Shown one piece after another: positions 8,992-17,423 of a DNA stretch of 64,000 nucleotides (its first letter is position 1; the number at the start of each line of letters is the position of its first letter). This stretch comes from an uncultured Bacteroidales bacterium (lineage in GTDB: Bacteria > Bacteroidota > Bacteroidia > Bacteroidales > UBA932). The stretch is taken from the NCBI GenBank assembly GCA_934726455.1, contig CAKVDS010000001.1:1-64000 (forward strand). Direction: 5' to 3'. The notes below the pieces were generated by a model. It was not told the DNA's origin and did no database searches. It was given only the letters and a program-made list of their open reading frames with translations. A program made the position numbers and the translations under genes.

Positions 8992-10095
8992 TTACACAAA
9001 CAATTCAGGGTGGCTTACGAGATAAGCATCGAATCTCCTTTCAGGGCGCAACAGTTTTTGGCCATCGCCCAGTATTATGTTCTTGATCTCAAATTTACTG
9101 ATGCGTGGCTTCTCCAGTTCCGAACATTTCAAAAATGGGTTTGTTAATTTGCCGCTGATTGCGAAGGCCTTGTCTGTTTTATATTTGTAGGAAAGGCTGT
9201 TGACTATGTCAGTATAGTTAAACTTCCCAAACTGAGTGAAGTCCCAAAGCATTTTGTACAACCATATGATTGTCCGCTGATTCCTTGAAATGTCATCATC
9301 AGATGCAGCTTCGCGAAGAGCCATTTGGATGACAGACAGATTCGACCAGACAAAAACGTCAAGGCAGTTTTCTTCAAGGTCTGTAAGTCCTTTGTCGGTT
9401 TTCCATATTGGTTGCATAATTAAGGGAACCTGTTTGGTGGCCAAATCGCTTGAGACGGCAAGAACCGCCTCTTTGATTTCTCCATAATGTGGCACTACCT
9501 GTCGAATTTCGCCCCAATCTTTTATTTCCTGCCCTATGGTATTCAGAATGTCATGTAATTTGCTTTTGCCTCTTGGGGAGTCGTAGCAATGACAGATGCT
9601 GCAAGCGACAAATAATATCGTTGGAGAACGTACAACAATCTCACTTCCGTAGTCTGCATCCGGCAACCCTTTAGTGGTATTATCTGGAAGAGTTGTGAGC
9701 TTCACTTCCAATCCGCTTACAGGACTTTGGGTCGTTCTGTTTATCATCACCAGATCTATTTTCTCTTTTTTACTTGCAGTATAATACTGCTCATAAGGAT
9801 AGTATCCGGCTTCGTAGTCATAGTAGGCATCATCGCTAAGCGGATCTATACCTAAAAGTTTTGACGGGGAAATATAGTTATGGACAATCTCGTTGTTCTT
9901 GTTTGTGCAAATAAATATAGGATCAACACCTTTACTGCCCATATAGGCAACAAGTGATGCTGGAAAAGAACTGTTGAATTGGTTCTTCCCCCAAGATTCC
10001 TCATATCGATAGTCTCTACTCGAATACTTTTGTCCGAACAATCCCGGATCAACACCTTTTATGAACTGTACGGTTTGTTTTATATTCTTTGCCAT
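8992..10095 (-). CDS. Type II restriction endonuclease, HindVP-like
   Basis: 367 residues from ATG 10095. The longer frame to 10236 overlaps the promoter box at 10204-10211 and has an unlikely N-terminus, so I reject it. The first residues (GLFGQKYSSRDYRYEES, SWGKNQFNSSFPASLVAY) and the VKLT segment resemble the HindVP restriction family as I remember it. The segment DLVMINRTTQSPVSGLEVKLT has the D...ExK form of a PD-(D/E)xK nuclease active site. It lies upstream of the methyltransferase with no gap, an order that makes nuclease before methylase, and no C-protein gene is present. HindVP cuts GRCGYC; sharing that site is only a guess. Confidence 0.8.
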   Translation of the reverse strand: MAKNIKQTVQFIKGVDPGLFGQKYSSRDYRYEESWGKNQFNSSFPASLVAYMGSKGVDPIFICTNKNNEIVHNYISPSKLLGIDPLSDDAYYDYEAGYYPYEQYYTASKKEKIDLVMINRTTQSPVSGLEVKLTTLPDNTTKGLPDADYGSEIVVRSPTILFVACSICHCYDSPRGKSKLHDILNTIGQEIKDWGEIRQVVPHYGEIKEAVLAVSSDLATKQVPLIMQPIWKTDKGLTDLEENCLDVFVWSNLSVIQMALREAASDDDISRNQRTIIWLYKMLWDFTQFGKFNYTDIVNSLSYKYKTDKAFAISGKLTNPFLKCSELEKPRISKFEIKNIILGDGQKLLRPERRFDAYLVSHPELFV

Positions 10096-10203
10096 GGAGC
10101 AATATATTAAAACGAATCGCTTGAAGTCATTAAAATATTTGGTTATCTCAATGACTTTCAGCATACTAGAGCGACCGAACAACAATGCGTACCTAGTAGG
10201 GTG

Positions 10204-10211
10204 CAAAGATA
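10204..10211 (-). promoter_or_regulatory. -7 promoter box for the restriction-modification operon
   Basis: TATCTTTG on the minus strand fits TAnnTTTG. A TTG lies upstream at 10234-10236 (minus strand), 22 nt from the box, slightly longer than the usual 19-21. It gives a leader of about 100 nt before ATG 10095 and argues against the longer frame of the nuclease. Confidence 0.5.
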
Positions 10212-10278
10212 GGCAAATAGTTTCGGAGTTGTGCAATTATTTCACGGAAAAAAATACTGCCATAGTCTATGAGTAAGG

Positions 10279-11142
10279 TCAGTTCCAGCCTTCTATTTCT
10301 CCGCCGATGTCTATCCGGACCTTGTCCGGGTCTGCATTGAGGGTGATGGCTGCATTGTGCTGTACTCCGGTCTTGAAAACGAAACGGGTCTCGAGCAGAT
10401 AGGAGACGTCACCTGTGAGGACTTCGATCAGCGGCTGTTTTTTCTCGATGCGCTGCGGCACTATTATGGCGGAGAATGTGTCTGGTCCGTCCTTGCGCAT
10501 CTTGATGCTGCGCGTGACGGCATTGCGCTTTTTCTCTACCGCTCCGCTGTTCAGGTCTATGACGGCATCAGTCACGGTCCCATGGACAAGTACGCTTATG
10601 TCGTCAGGGAGTTCTGTGCTGAAATCCTTGCCTTTGACCAGTTTTATCACAAGCCGGCTCATCCTGTGGCTGAAATCGAGACTCACGACATCCGGGTACT
10701 TGACGCCTTCGCTCTTGGCCCAGAGAAAGTCTGACATCTCATAGCCTCCGGGGGTGCCGTCATCGCGCGGAGTGGACTGGTCCTGCTGTACGCTGAATTC
10801 ACAGCAGTCTATGGAAGAAGGATCCCCGTAGGGGTAGTAGCCATAGGCATCATATTTCATCCCCTTGTCCCAAAATACTTTAGGACTTGCCGTCCAGTGG
10901 GAGCCGTCGAAAGTGAGGGAGGCGTTGTCCGCGGCGTTGCCGGAAATCATAAGAGGCAGGGCAACGCCCGAACTGTACTCTGTCATATACAGTCCGGTTA
11001 CGTCCCCGCTCTCAAAAGAGGCTCCGCTTACCCTGGTCTGCTCCGGATATATGAGGTTGAACCGGACGGAGAGTTCGTCCTTTCCGGTCTTGGAGCAGGC
11101 TGCGGCGAGCAGGAGCAGTGACAGATATAGTAATTTTTTCAT
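10279..11142 (-). CDS. Fimbrillin-family lipoprotein
   Basis: 287 residues with lipoprotein signal MKKLLYLSLLLLAAAC (Cys16). Recognisable fimbrillin (Mfa-like) features are TRVSGASFESGDVTGLYMT near the N-terminus, YDAYGYYPYGDPS in the middle, MSDFLWAKSEG, the FSHRMSRLVIKLVKG strand and a terminal tryptophan-containing IEGWN. It is likely a subunit or accessory of a cell-surface fimbria, lipidated and then processed. It is last in the operon 15479 to 10279, following the M64 fusion by 9 nt. No Mfa1/FimA-type anchor or usher gene set is visible, so it may be a stand-alone surface lipoprotein. Confidence 0.85.
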   Translation of the reverse strand: MKKLLYLSLLLLAAACSKTGKDELSVRFNLIYPEQTRVSGASFESGDVTGLYMTEYSSGVALPLMISGNAADNASLTFDGSHWTASPKVFWDKGMKYDAYGYYPYGDPSSIDCCEFSVQQDQSTPRDDGTPGGYEMSDFLWAKSEGVKYPDVVSLDFSHRMSRLVIKLVKGKDFSTELPDDISVLVHGTVTDAVIDLNSGAVEKKRNAVTRSIKMRKDGPDTFSAIIVPQRIEKKQPLIEVLTGDVSYLLETRFVFKTGVQHNAAITLNADPDKVRIDIGGEIEGWN

Positions 11143-11151
11143 AGTTGTTGA

Positions 11152-14100
11152 CTATTTGATTTGCGGGCGTCTGCCGGCCATGACCGGGGCATGCCGGTCT
11201 GTGGCGGCAGGGCGGCTGCCTTCGGAAAGTCTTGATGATGTGACCGCCGGCCGCCCGTCTATATTGTCGAGGGCTGCAAAGTCCTCGAAACTGAATTCCT
11301 CGCCGGCATAGGACTTTATCCTGCGGACTATGGCTTCACGGCTGATGGTGCTGTAGTACGGGATGCAGTTGTTCATGCAGCTGTTGTATTCCGAGCGGAA
11401 GACTCCGCGCGAGTGCATGAACCCTCCCTCATATATGTCCACGAAGTCCTTGTATTTCTCGTGGAAGAGGAGGTGGTTCCAACCCACCCCTCCTATGTTG
11501 CCTGAGAGTGACAGGTTGCTGTACCAGCCCATTTCGAAGGCTTTCAGAAGATCCCAGTATGAGTTGCAGCATGCGTCTATGTAGGCGTTGTGCACTATGG
11601 ACTCTTCTCCGAGCTTGCCGAAGCCGTGTCCGCCGGCCTCATGCTGGATGATCCCCCGGAAGTCATAAGGGTAGGCCCGGCTGCTCTTCGGGCAGTAGCT
11701 GATGGCAGTGCCGTCATCGAAGAGGTATGTCGTGCCGCCGTATTCGGCTGTGTTCGGGATAATCACGGTAAGTGTCTGTGCCAGGTTCCCCTCGTTGACG
11801 GTCGGGGCCTTGAGGACGTATCTCAGGATCTCCAGAAGGTCGTCCGTCCCGTTTCTTCCCCCGAGCGCGCCTCCGCCTTTGGCCGTAGTGTTGAAGCGGT
11901 TGTAGACTACGGTGTTGACCCCGCCCACCCCGGACTCCGGGGAGACGGATATTCCTGCATAGACGTTGAAATATTCCTTGTATGTCCTGTACGGCTCTAT
12001 GCTGAAGAAATGCCCGGCGGCCTCGTTGATGTCAGCGAGGAGTTTTCCCTCGGAGATGTCCTTGGCGCTGTATCCGTCTCCGAGCAGGACTATGTTGATC
12101 CCCGGGCCCTTGCTGGCGGTCTGAAGGGTCAGTATCTCATCTTCAGAATGGTCGAAGTCGTATTGGGACACTTTGCATATCGTGCGGTAATCCTTGTCTT
12201 TGAGCTTGAAAACCACCTCTCCTTCACGTGGCGCCCCGGACGGCTTCTGCGAGAATTCAAGGCTTATGCTTGATTTGCCGCTGCCCTCGGACGGGCTGAT
12301 GTTCACCCAGTCAGGTTTGCTCTCGACTGTCCAGTCTCCCTCGGAATAGAGCACAAGGTTGCGTGTGGCCTTGCTGTTGAGGGCGCTTAGCATGGCCGGG
12401 CTCACGGAAAGGTTGCGGTATGCGGAGATGCGCTTGAACTCGTTCCATCCCGGGGCTGTCCTGTATTGGGCCACTGCCGACTCCGGCACCTCTACGGTGA
12501 AGTTCTCCTTGGACACGCCGTCGAAAGCACCGCTCATGATGTATGGAGGGATTTCGCTCTTGCAGACGATACGGCTGAGGTTGAAGCAATTGTAGAACGC
12601 TCCGTCCTTTATGACCTCAAGGTTTGCGGGGAGGACAACCGACTCGATCCCGCTGTTCACGAAAGCGTTTTTCCCGATGCTCACGACATCTTCGGGTATG
12701 GACAGGGTTCCGCTTAGCCGTTCTGTACCATAGAAGGCCTCATCGCTGATGACCTGAAGCCCGTCCGGGAGAACCAGCCTCCCGCTGAATCTGCTGCTGC
12801 TGAATGCGCCGCTTCCGATGGACAGCAGGCCCTCGGGGAGCACAAGTTCTCCAGTAAGGCTTGTACCTCCGAAAGCATAAGAACCGATAGAAGTGAGGTT
12901 GTCCGGGAGGGTGAGAGATCCGTCAAGCCCATAGCAGGCGCCGAATGCGTTTGAGGCTATTGCCGTCAGTCCCTCAGGAATCAAGAGGCTCCCGCTCAAG
13001 CCGGAACAGCTGCTGAAGGCATGCTCGCCAAGATGCTTGATCCCATCCGGGAGATTGAGGCTGCCGTACAAGCCGGTGCAGCTGGAAAAGGCGAAATTGC
13101 CGATGTGCTCAAGATTCTCCGGGAGCAGAAGCTCGCAGGTGAAGCCGCAGAAATGGAATACGCTATCGCCGATGTATTCTAGACTCATCGGGAGGGAGAG
13201 GCTTGTGAGAGAACGGCAGTCATAGAATGCTGTGGTCTCAATGCTTGTGACGCCTTCCGGGATGATCAGGCTTCCGCTGAGGTTGTCACATGCCCCGAAG
13301 GCATATTGCCCGATTTTCGTGATGCTGTCCGGCAGGATGAGGTGGAGCAGGGTTTTCTTGTCTGACAGGGCTGAACTTGGTAATTCGCCCGCCTCGTTGC
13401 CGTTGTACCAGTAGTCTGTATTGAAACCGGATTCAGAGTATTCCAATGAACCGCTCTCGCAACGCGCTATGTCTACTTCCTTGAGGTTGAGGCTGCTCAA
13501 GTTGGTCATCCAATATTTCATCACGGCGAAGTCCCTTGCGTTGATGGTGCCGGTGAGTTTGAGATTCTTGACTTTAGAGGCTTCTTTGCCTGCGGTTTTC
13601 AGACATTCGTCCAGCGTGCCGGCCGTCTCCACGTTGACCACGATGTATTCTTTGGCCGTGCCGTCGTGGGAGACGGGGTCGTTTTCCCACTCGGTGATGC
13701 TCTGGCCCGCAAGGGTGAATTCAAAGTCCCCGTCCGGGCGTTTGTTGACTGCTATAGTGAAGTTGTGCTGCCTGCCGGAGTTGAGGACTGTCATTTCCTC
13801 CCTGCTGAACTTGTATGTCCTGCCGCCCACGCTGATGGCGAGAATCTGCGTGCCTGCGGCGATCTGCTGCGGTGCGACCACGGCCCGGTATTCGTCTCCC
13901 TTGATCTGCGGGATGATGTACCCTGTCCCGGCATCCCCGGCGGCATGCACTTCGCCTGTGGCAAGGTTTGCGCTCGCCTGGAGTCTGGCGCCTGTTATCA
14001 GTACATTCTTGCCTGCCGATGCCCATTCTCCGTCGGCAAAGCCTTCGCCTTCGGTGAGAGAAATCTTTATCCCGGCCATCCTGTGTCTGAAAGAAATCTT

Positions 14101-14607
14101 TATCAGTTTGTCCGTCGGGGCGACATCCGTCACCTTGCCCCAGAGGAAGTCGGACTTTTCGTAGCCTCCGGGTTCTCCGCCATCGGGTACGGAGCGCTGA
14201 TCGCTGCTGACGGTGAATGTGTAGTTGTCAACATCGCCCACGCTACCGTAAGGGTAGTAGCCGTAGACGTCGATGTGCGTCTGCTTGTCTTTCCAATATA
14301 TGTCCTTGGCCGGGATCCATTTGTAGGAGGCTTCGTCGAAAGTATGCTTGACATTGTCAGCCCTGTTGCCGCTGCTGCGCAGTGTCCCCGGGGCGGAGCC
14401 GTCGTAGTCGACGATATAGACTCCGATCTCGTTCTTGTCTGCGAAGCCGCTGTCATTGGCCCTTGTGAGGTAGACCTGGTCAATCTCGCCGCCGAGGCTG
14501 ATCTTGCCTCCGCTTTCTTCGGGGATTTCAGGGCGCGGAAGGGGATCGCTCAGACCGCAGGAGGCGAGTGCGAGCGCTGCTGAGAGTGCTAGGAGTGCTT
14601 TTTTCAT
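11152..14607 (-). CDS. Fimbrillin/LRR/BACON/M64-peptidase fusion lipoprotein
   Basis: A 1151-residue multidomain surface lipoprotein (lipobox LASC, Cys17). The order is: fimbrillin-like domain (about 30-310, with YGYYPYG and KSDFLWGK); BspA-type leucine-rich repeats (about 350-730, units like LTLPDNLTSIGSYAFGG); a BACON-like domain (about 735-822, DWTVESKPDWVNISPSEG); and an M64-like metallopeptidase (about 830-1125) with NIVLLGDGYS and HEAGGHGFGKLGEE. The zinc motif is His989-Glu990-x3-His994, i.e. HExxxH rather than HExxH. M64 includes IgA-cleaving peptidases; BACON often binds mucin or glycans. A surface-held protease targeting host glycoprotein is inferred. It overlaps the upstream fimbrillin by 4 nt. 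Confidence 0.85.
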   Translation of the reverse strand: MKKALLALSAALALASCGLSDPLPRPEIPEESGGKISLGGEIDQVYLTRANDSGFADKNEIGVYIVDYDGSAPGTLRSSGNRADNVKHTFDEASYKWIPAKDIYWKDKQTHIDVYGYYPYGSVGDVDNYTFTVSSDQRSVPDGGEPGGYEKSDFLWGKVTDVAPTDKLIKISFRHRMAGIKISLTEGEGFADGEWASAGKNVLITGARLQASANLATGEVHAAGDAGTGYIIPQIKGDEYRAVVAPQQIAAGTQILAISVGGRTYKFSREEMTVLNSGRQHNFTIAVNKRPDGDFEFTLAGQSITEWENDPVSHDGTAKEYIVVNVETAGTLDECLKTAGKEASKVKNLKLTGTINARDFAVMKYWMTNLSSLNLKEVDIARCESGSLEYSESGFNTDYWYNGNEAGELPSSALSDKKTLLHLILPDSITKIGQYAFGACDNLSGSLIIPEGVTSIETTAFYDCRSLTSLSLPMSLEYIGDSVFHFCGFTCELLLPENLEHIGNFAFSSCTGLYGSLNLPDGIKHLGEHAFSSCSGLSGSLLIPEGLTAIASNAFGACYGLDGSLTLPDNLTSIGSYAFGGTSLTGELVLPEGLLSIGSGAFSSSRFSGRLVLPDGLQVISDEAFYGTERLSGTLSIPEDVVSIGKNAFVNSGIESVVLPANLEVIKDGAFYNCFNLSRIVCKSEIPPYIMSGAFDGVSKENFTVEVPESAVAQYRTAPGWNEFKRISAYRNLSVSPAMLSALNSKATRNLVLYSEGDWTVESKPDWVNISPSEGSGKSSISLEFSQKPSGAPREGEVVFKLKDKDYRTICKVSQYDFDHSEDEILTLQTASKGPGINIVLLGDGYSAKDISEGKLLADINEAAGHFFSIEPYRTYKEYFNVYAGISVSPESGVGGVNTVVYNRFNTTAKGGGALGGRNGTDDLLEILRYVLKAPTVNEGNLAQTLTVIIPNTAEYGGTTYLFDDGTAISYCPKSSRAYPYDFRGIIQHEAGGHGFGKLGEESIVHNAYIDACCNSYWDLLKAFEMGWYSNLSLSGNIGGVGWNHLLFHEKYKDFVDIYEGGFMHSRGVFRSEYNSCMNNCIPYYSTISREAIVRRIKSYAGEEFSFEDFAALDNIDGRPAVTSSRLSEGSRPAATDRHAPVMAGRRPQIK

Positions 14608-15479
14608 TCTACAGATCCTCCGAAATCTTCACCTGCGTCTTCCCACGGGTCCACCCCGATGTATATACCTTCTCCGATGCGGTTGACCACTATGGAGCAG
14701 CGGTGTATCTTGCCGGATTCCAGCGAGACGCTTGTCTTGTGCTTGTATTCTTTATGGCCAAGCTTTATTGTGATGAGTTCGCTGTCCTCGACTTTCTGCG
14801 GAGGGATCAGGACCCGGAAGTTCCCGTCTGAAGTTTTGAACGGGAGCACGGTGTTTCTGCCGCCGTTTGCGCTGATGCTTCCGTCCTTGAGACTGAAGCT
14901 TGCGGATGTCATAAGCCCGTGCAGGCTCACCTGGGCGTTTTTCAGCTCCTCCGGGCTCCAGCCGGTCCCGGCTTTGAGCGAGACCTGTATGCAGCTCATG
15001 ATATGCCGCAGGGTGAGGACAACTGGATTGGAGGTCGGGGAGATGCCCTCCGCTTTGCCCCAGAGGTAATCAGAAGCTTTGTAGCCCGCTTCGCTGCTCT
15101 GATCCTGCAAGGCGTTGGACTGGATGGGCTGCAGGGCGTTGACTGTCTTTTCTCTGTGGGGGAAGTAGCAGTAGAAGTCGGCCCTCGTCTCGTTGTCAAG
15201 CCAGTAAATCTCTTGTGCTGACTTCCATTCGCTACCGCTGAAAGTGAAGCGGGCGTTGTCGATATGATTGCCTTTTGATTTGAGCTGGAGGGGCTGGTTG
15301 ACTATATATATTCCGACCTTGTCTCCAGTCTCGAAAGCATCGTCGGTGACTTTGGTGAGTGAAGTTGCTATCCTTATGGGTATTCTGTCTTTGGCCGGCC
15401 CGCCATCGGGTGCGGTTTTTCTGCAGGATGCAATCGATACTGCAAGGATGGCCAGTGTCAGAATTATGGGGCGCTTCAT
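14604..15479 (-). CDS. Fimbrillin-family lipoprotein
   Basis: 291 residues from ATG 15479, chosen because MKRPIILTLAILAVSIASC gives a lipobox (Cys19). The longer frame to 15557 has no signal and is rejected. The fimbrillin signature is TSLTKVTDDAFETGDKVGIY, then ADFYCYFPH, KASDYLWGKAEG, LRHIMSCIQVSLKAG and a terminal VDPWEDAGED. It overlaps the start of the M64 fusion by 4 nt (ATGA), so the two are translationally linked, with the third gene at 10279 downstream. Together they look like one surface assembly. The short inverted repeat TTGCTA-AGG-TAGCAA lies upstream at 15508-15522. Confidence 0.85.
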   Translation of the reverse strand: MKRPIILTLAILAVSIASCRKTAPDGGPAKDRIPIRIATSLTKVTDDAFETGDKVGIYIVNQPLQLKSKGNHIDNARFTFSGSEWKSAQEIYWLDNETRADFYCYFPHREKTVNALQPIQSNALQDQSSEAGYKASDYLWGKAEGISPTSNPVVLTLRHIMSCIQVSLKAGTGWSPEELKNAQVSLHGLMTSASFSLKDGSISANGGRNTVLPFKTSDGNFRVLIPPQKVEDSELITIKLGHKEYKHKTSVSLESGKIHRCSIVVNRIGEGIYIGVDPWEDAGEDFGGSVE

Positions 15480-15569
15480 ATTGATTTTCTCTCTCTTTCC
15501 AATAACCTTGCTAAGGTAGCAATAAACCCGCCAAGAATCAAGTCCATAACGGTTCATTTTGTTTGCGCC

Positions 15570-16610
15570 TTAGCGGCCCTTGTATCTGAAACTTACTCCG
15601 TCGTCGGCGTAGATGGTCTCAATCTTCTGGCCCTCCGCCAGATAGACGACTTCCAGCTCGGGCGAACTCCGCAGATCAAGCACTTTGAGCTTGAGGTTGC
15701 CGGACACATCAAGAGTCGAGAAACTGTTTAGCCCGCACTCCAGATATTCGAGTTCGGGCAGGGCTGAAACGTCAAGTGCGGTGAGGTGATTCCCGAACAC
15801 GTCAAGCTGTTTCAGGCATGGACAGGAAGGGAACGTGATTTCCGGGAGGAATCCGTATCTGCATCTCAATTCCTTTATGGAAGAGGGGATTGAAATTTGC
15901 TCGACACTTGAGAAATAGCATTCGAGCACTTCAAGCCTTGTGTTGTACCTGAAATCAAGTTTCGTGAGCCTGCTTCTGGTATCCGGCGTTCCTGAACATC
16001 GTATGTTTTTCAGATTGCTCATGTACTGCACTCCGTCAAGAGTGCTTATTCTGGTGGTCGTGACGCTGATGTCTTCTATCGCCAGAGCTTCGGAGAGTTC
16101 CAGCCTGCCGTTGCGGTCGGTGTCGAAGTGAAGCAGTAGCGAGTCCCGGAAGTTCTCGTCGCTTATGGTGATTCCATCTGCCCCGGGCGGTGGCAGTGGC
16201 TCCGAGGGGTCATCGTCCCCGCTGCCAGGAATCTGGGAGGTGCTTTTGCTGATGGTGAAACAGTCCATGGCGGAGCGGATCTCGTTGAGCGGGTTGCCGG
16301 CTGTGGCACAATACACGTACTGTCCCTCTTCCATGCTGTCCAACGTCAGGCTGAAAGTCAGACCGGACAGAAGGGCCGGATAGTATTTCATCGACGATTC
16401 CGAGAGCCCTATCATGAAGCCTGTCTTCTCCACTCCGTGGCGGGAGTTGAGCTTTGCCGTGAGCCTTGCTGCAGGAGCGGATCCGTCTCCGGAGACATCG
16501 CTGGACACGGAGGTGAACTCCGGCACCGCGTACGGCTTCGGTGAGTCTGACACCCCTGAACAGGATACCAGCAGGGCAATCAACATCAGCATGGGAAGAC
16601 GGCATTTCAT
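15570..16610 (-). CDS. LRR lipoprotein with FN3-like and EF-hand-like modules (paralogue)
   Basis: 346 residues from ATG 16610; signal with lipobox LVSC (Cys17). An FN3-like domain (about 25-125) is followed by an acidic Pro-rich linker, a calcium-loop-like segment DTDRNGRLELSE, then leucine-rich repeats (CLKQLDVFGNHLTALDVSA). The end resembles the close of the first LRR block of the 5971 protein (EGQKIETIYADDG). Probably a surface-exposed adhesin or ligand-binding lipoprotein. It lies 90 nt upstream of the fimbrillin operon on the same strand, so co-transcription is possible. The protein is much shorter than its likely paralogue, with a single LRR block. Confidence 0.72.
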   Translation of the reverse strand: MKCRLPMLMLIALLVSCSGVSDSPKPYAVPEFTSVSSDVSGDGSAPAARLTAKLNSRHGVEKTGFMIGLSESSMKYYPALLSGLTFSLTLDSMEEGQYVYCATAGNPLNEIRSAMDCFTISKSTSQIPGSGDDDPSEPLPPPGADGITISDENFRDSLLLHFDTDRNGRLELSEALAIEDISVTTTRISTLDGVQYMSNLKNIRCSGTPDTRSRLTKLDFRYNTRLEVLECYFSSVEQISIPSSIKELRCRYGFLPEITFPSCPCLKQLDVFGNHLTALDVSALPELEYLECGLNSFSTLDVSGNLKLKVLDLRSSPELEVVYLAEGQKIETIYADDGVSFRYKGR

Positions 16611-16615
16611 GTTGG

Positions 16616-16623
16616 CAAACTTA
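16616..16623 (-). promoter_or_regulatory. -7 promoter box for the LRR lipoprotein
   Basis: TAAGTTTG on the minus strand fits TAnnTTTG and lies 6 nt upstream of the ATG at 16610, again predicting a near-leaderless transcript. An 18-bp palindrome follows upstream at 16645-16662. Confidence 0.45.
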
Positions 16624-16644
16624 CAAAAATTATACATCGACGTA

Positions 16645-16662
16645 TTATACATAAATGTATAA
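16645..16662. repeat. 18-bp perfect palindrome, possible operator
   Basis: TTATACAT-AA-ATGTATAA is a perfect inverted repeat. A third copy of the arm, TTATACAT, occurs in direct orientation at 16630-16637, 15 nt from the first. The three half-sites lie directly upstream of the -7 box at 16616-16623, as expected for a repressor or activator site on the lipoprotein promoter. It lacks a T-run, so a terminator for the upstream TonB-like gene is unlikely. Confidence 0.4.
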
Positions 16663-16679
16663 TTTGCGGTGGGGCGAGG

Positions 16680-17423
16680 TCACTGCGCGATGAATTCGTA
16701 GATTATGTTGCCGCTCTGTTTCGGCGCGGCATCCGCTTTCATTGAGAATTTCGAGAGCCTTGCGGCCCTGATGGCGAAGGAGCGCAGGCAGCGGTCTTCG
16801 GATGAGGCGGTCTCGTCGATTTTGGCCGATGTCACTTCTCCTCTCGGATTGACGGTGATCAGCACTTTTACCTGCCCTCCGCCCATGCAGCGGTAGGCGG
16901 GAATCGGCAGGCTGCTTGCCTTGCGTCCTGCCAGTTCGTATGAGACTACGGACGGGCCGCTGTAGTTCTGCGCCTTGCCCTGCGTGCGCTGCTCGGATTT
17001 CTGGGGGAGCGATGCATTGTCCTCATCGGGGATTTCGTAACCTCCCTTGAGTTCACGCTGCAGCCGTTCAGCTTCCTTGTAGAGTTCTTCGGCATCCGTG
17101 CCTCTGTCGTCCTTGAGGGCTCCGCGGTCTACGGCGACATTCTTGACCTGCGATGCGGAACTGTTCACTCCGTTGTCTGACAGGAGCTTCTGAAGTTTCT
17201 CGCTGACACTTTCCTTGAAAGCTGCTTCCTTCTGCAGGCGATCCACTTCCTGCTGCATCCTTTCTATTTCAGCTTCATGGCTGAAATCGATCACGAAACT
17301 GTTTTCTTTGTGCAGGGAATAGCCCAGACCGGAGACGAGCAGGACAATCAGCACCGCGAGATGGATTATCACGGTGAGGTATAGTCCTGCCTTGTCTTCT
17401 TCCGGTATCTGCTTGAATTTCAC
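16680..17423 (-). CDS. TonB/TolA-like energy-transducing protein
   Basis: 247 residues: short cytosolic N-terminus, one membrane helix (about 15-35), a coiled coil (about 48-80, EIERMQQEVDRLQKEA), a charged linker and a C-terminal TonB-like domain (about 160-247, with GGGQVKVLITVNPRGEV and ending IIYEFIAQ). It probably carries proton-motive energy from an ExbB/ExbD motor to the outer membrane. The linker is not Pro-rich, so its reach resembles TolA more than classic TonB. It overlaps udk by 4 nt and is last in an asnS-udk operon. The ExbB/ExbD operon at 19536-21830 on the same strand is its likely partner. Confidence 0.75.
   Translation of the reverse strand: MKFKQIPEEDKAGLYLTVIIHLAVLIVLLVSGLGYSLHKENSFVIDFSHEAEIERMQQEVDRLQKEAAFKESVSEKLQKLLSDNGVNSSASQVKNVAVDRGALKDDRGTDAEELYKEAERLQRELKGGYEIPDEDNASLPQKSEQRTQGKAQNYSGPSVVSYELAGRKASSLPIPAYRCMGGGQVKVLITVNPRGEVTSAKIDETASSEDRCLRSFAIRAARLSKFSMKADAAPKQSGNIIYEFIAQ

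Noticed and set aside
10096..10236. N-terminal extension of the restriction endonuclease
   Set aside because: It overlaps the TAnnTTTG box and lacks family resemblance; ATG 10095 begins the recognisable protein.
12300..13450. Repetitive DNA inside the M64 fusion gene as a repeat array
   Set aside because: The repetition is protein-level LRR structure within one open frame, not a DNA repeat element.
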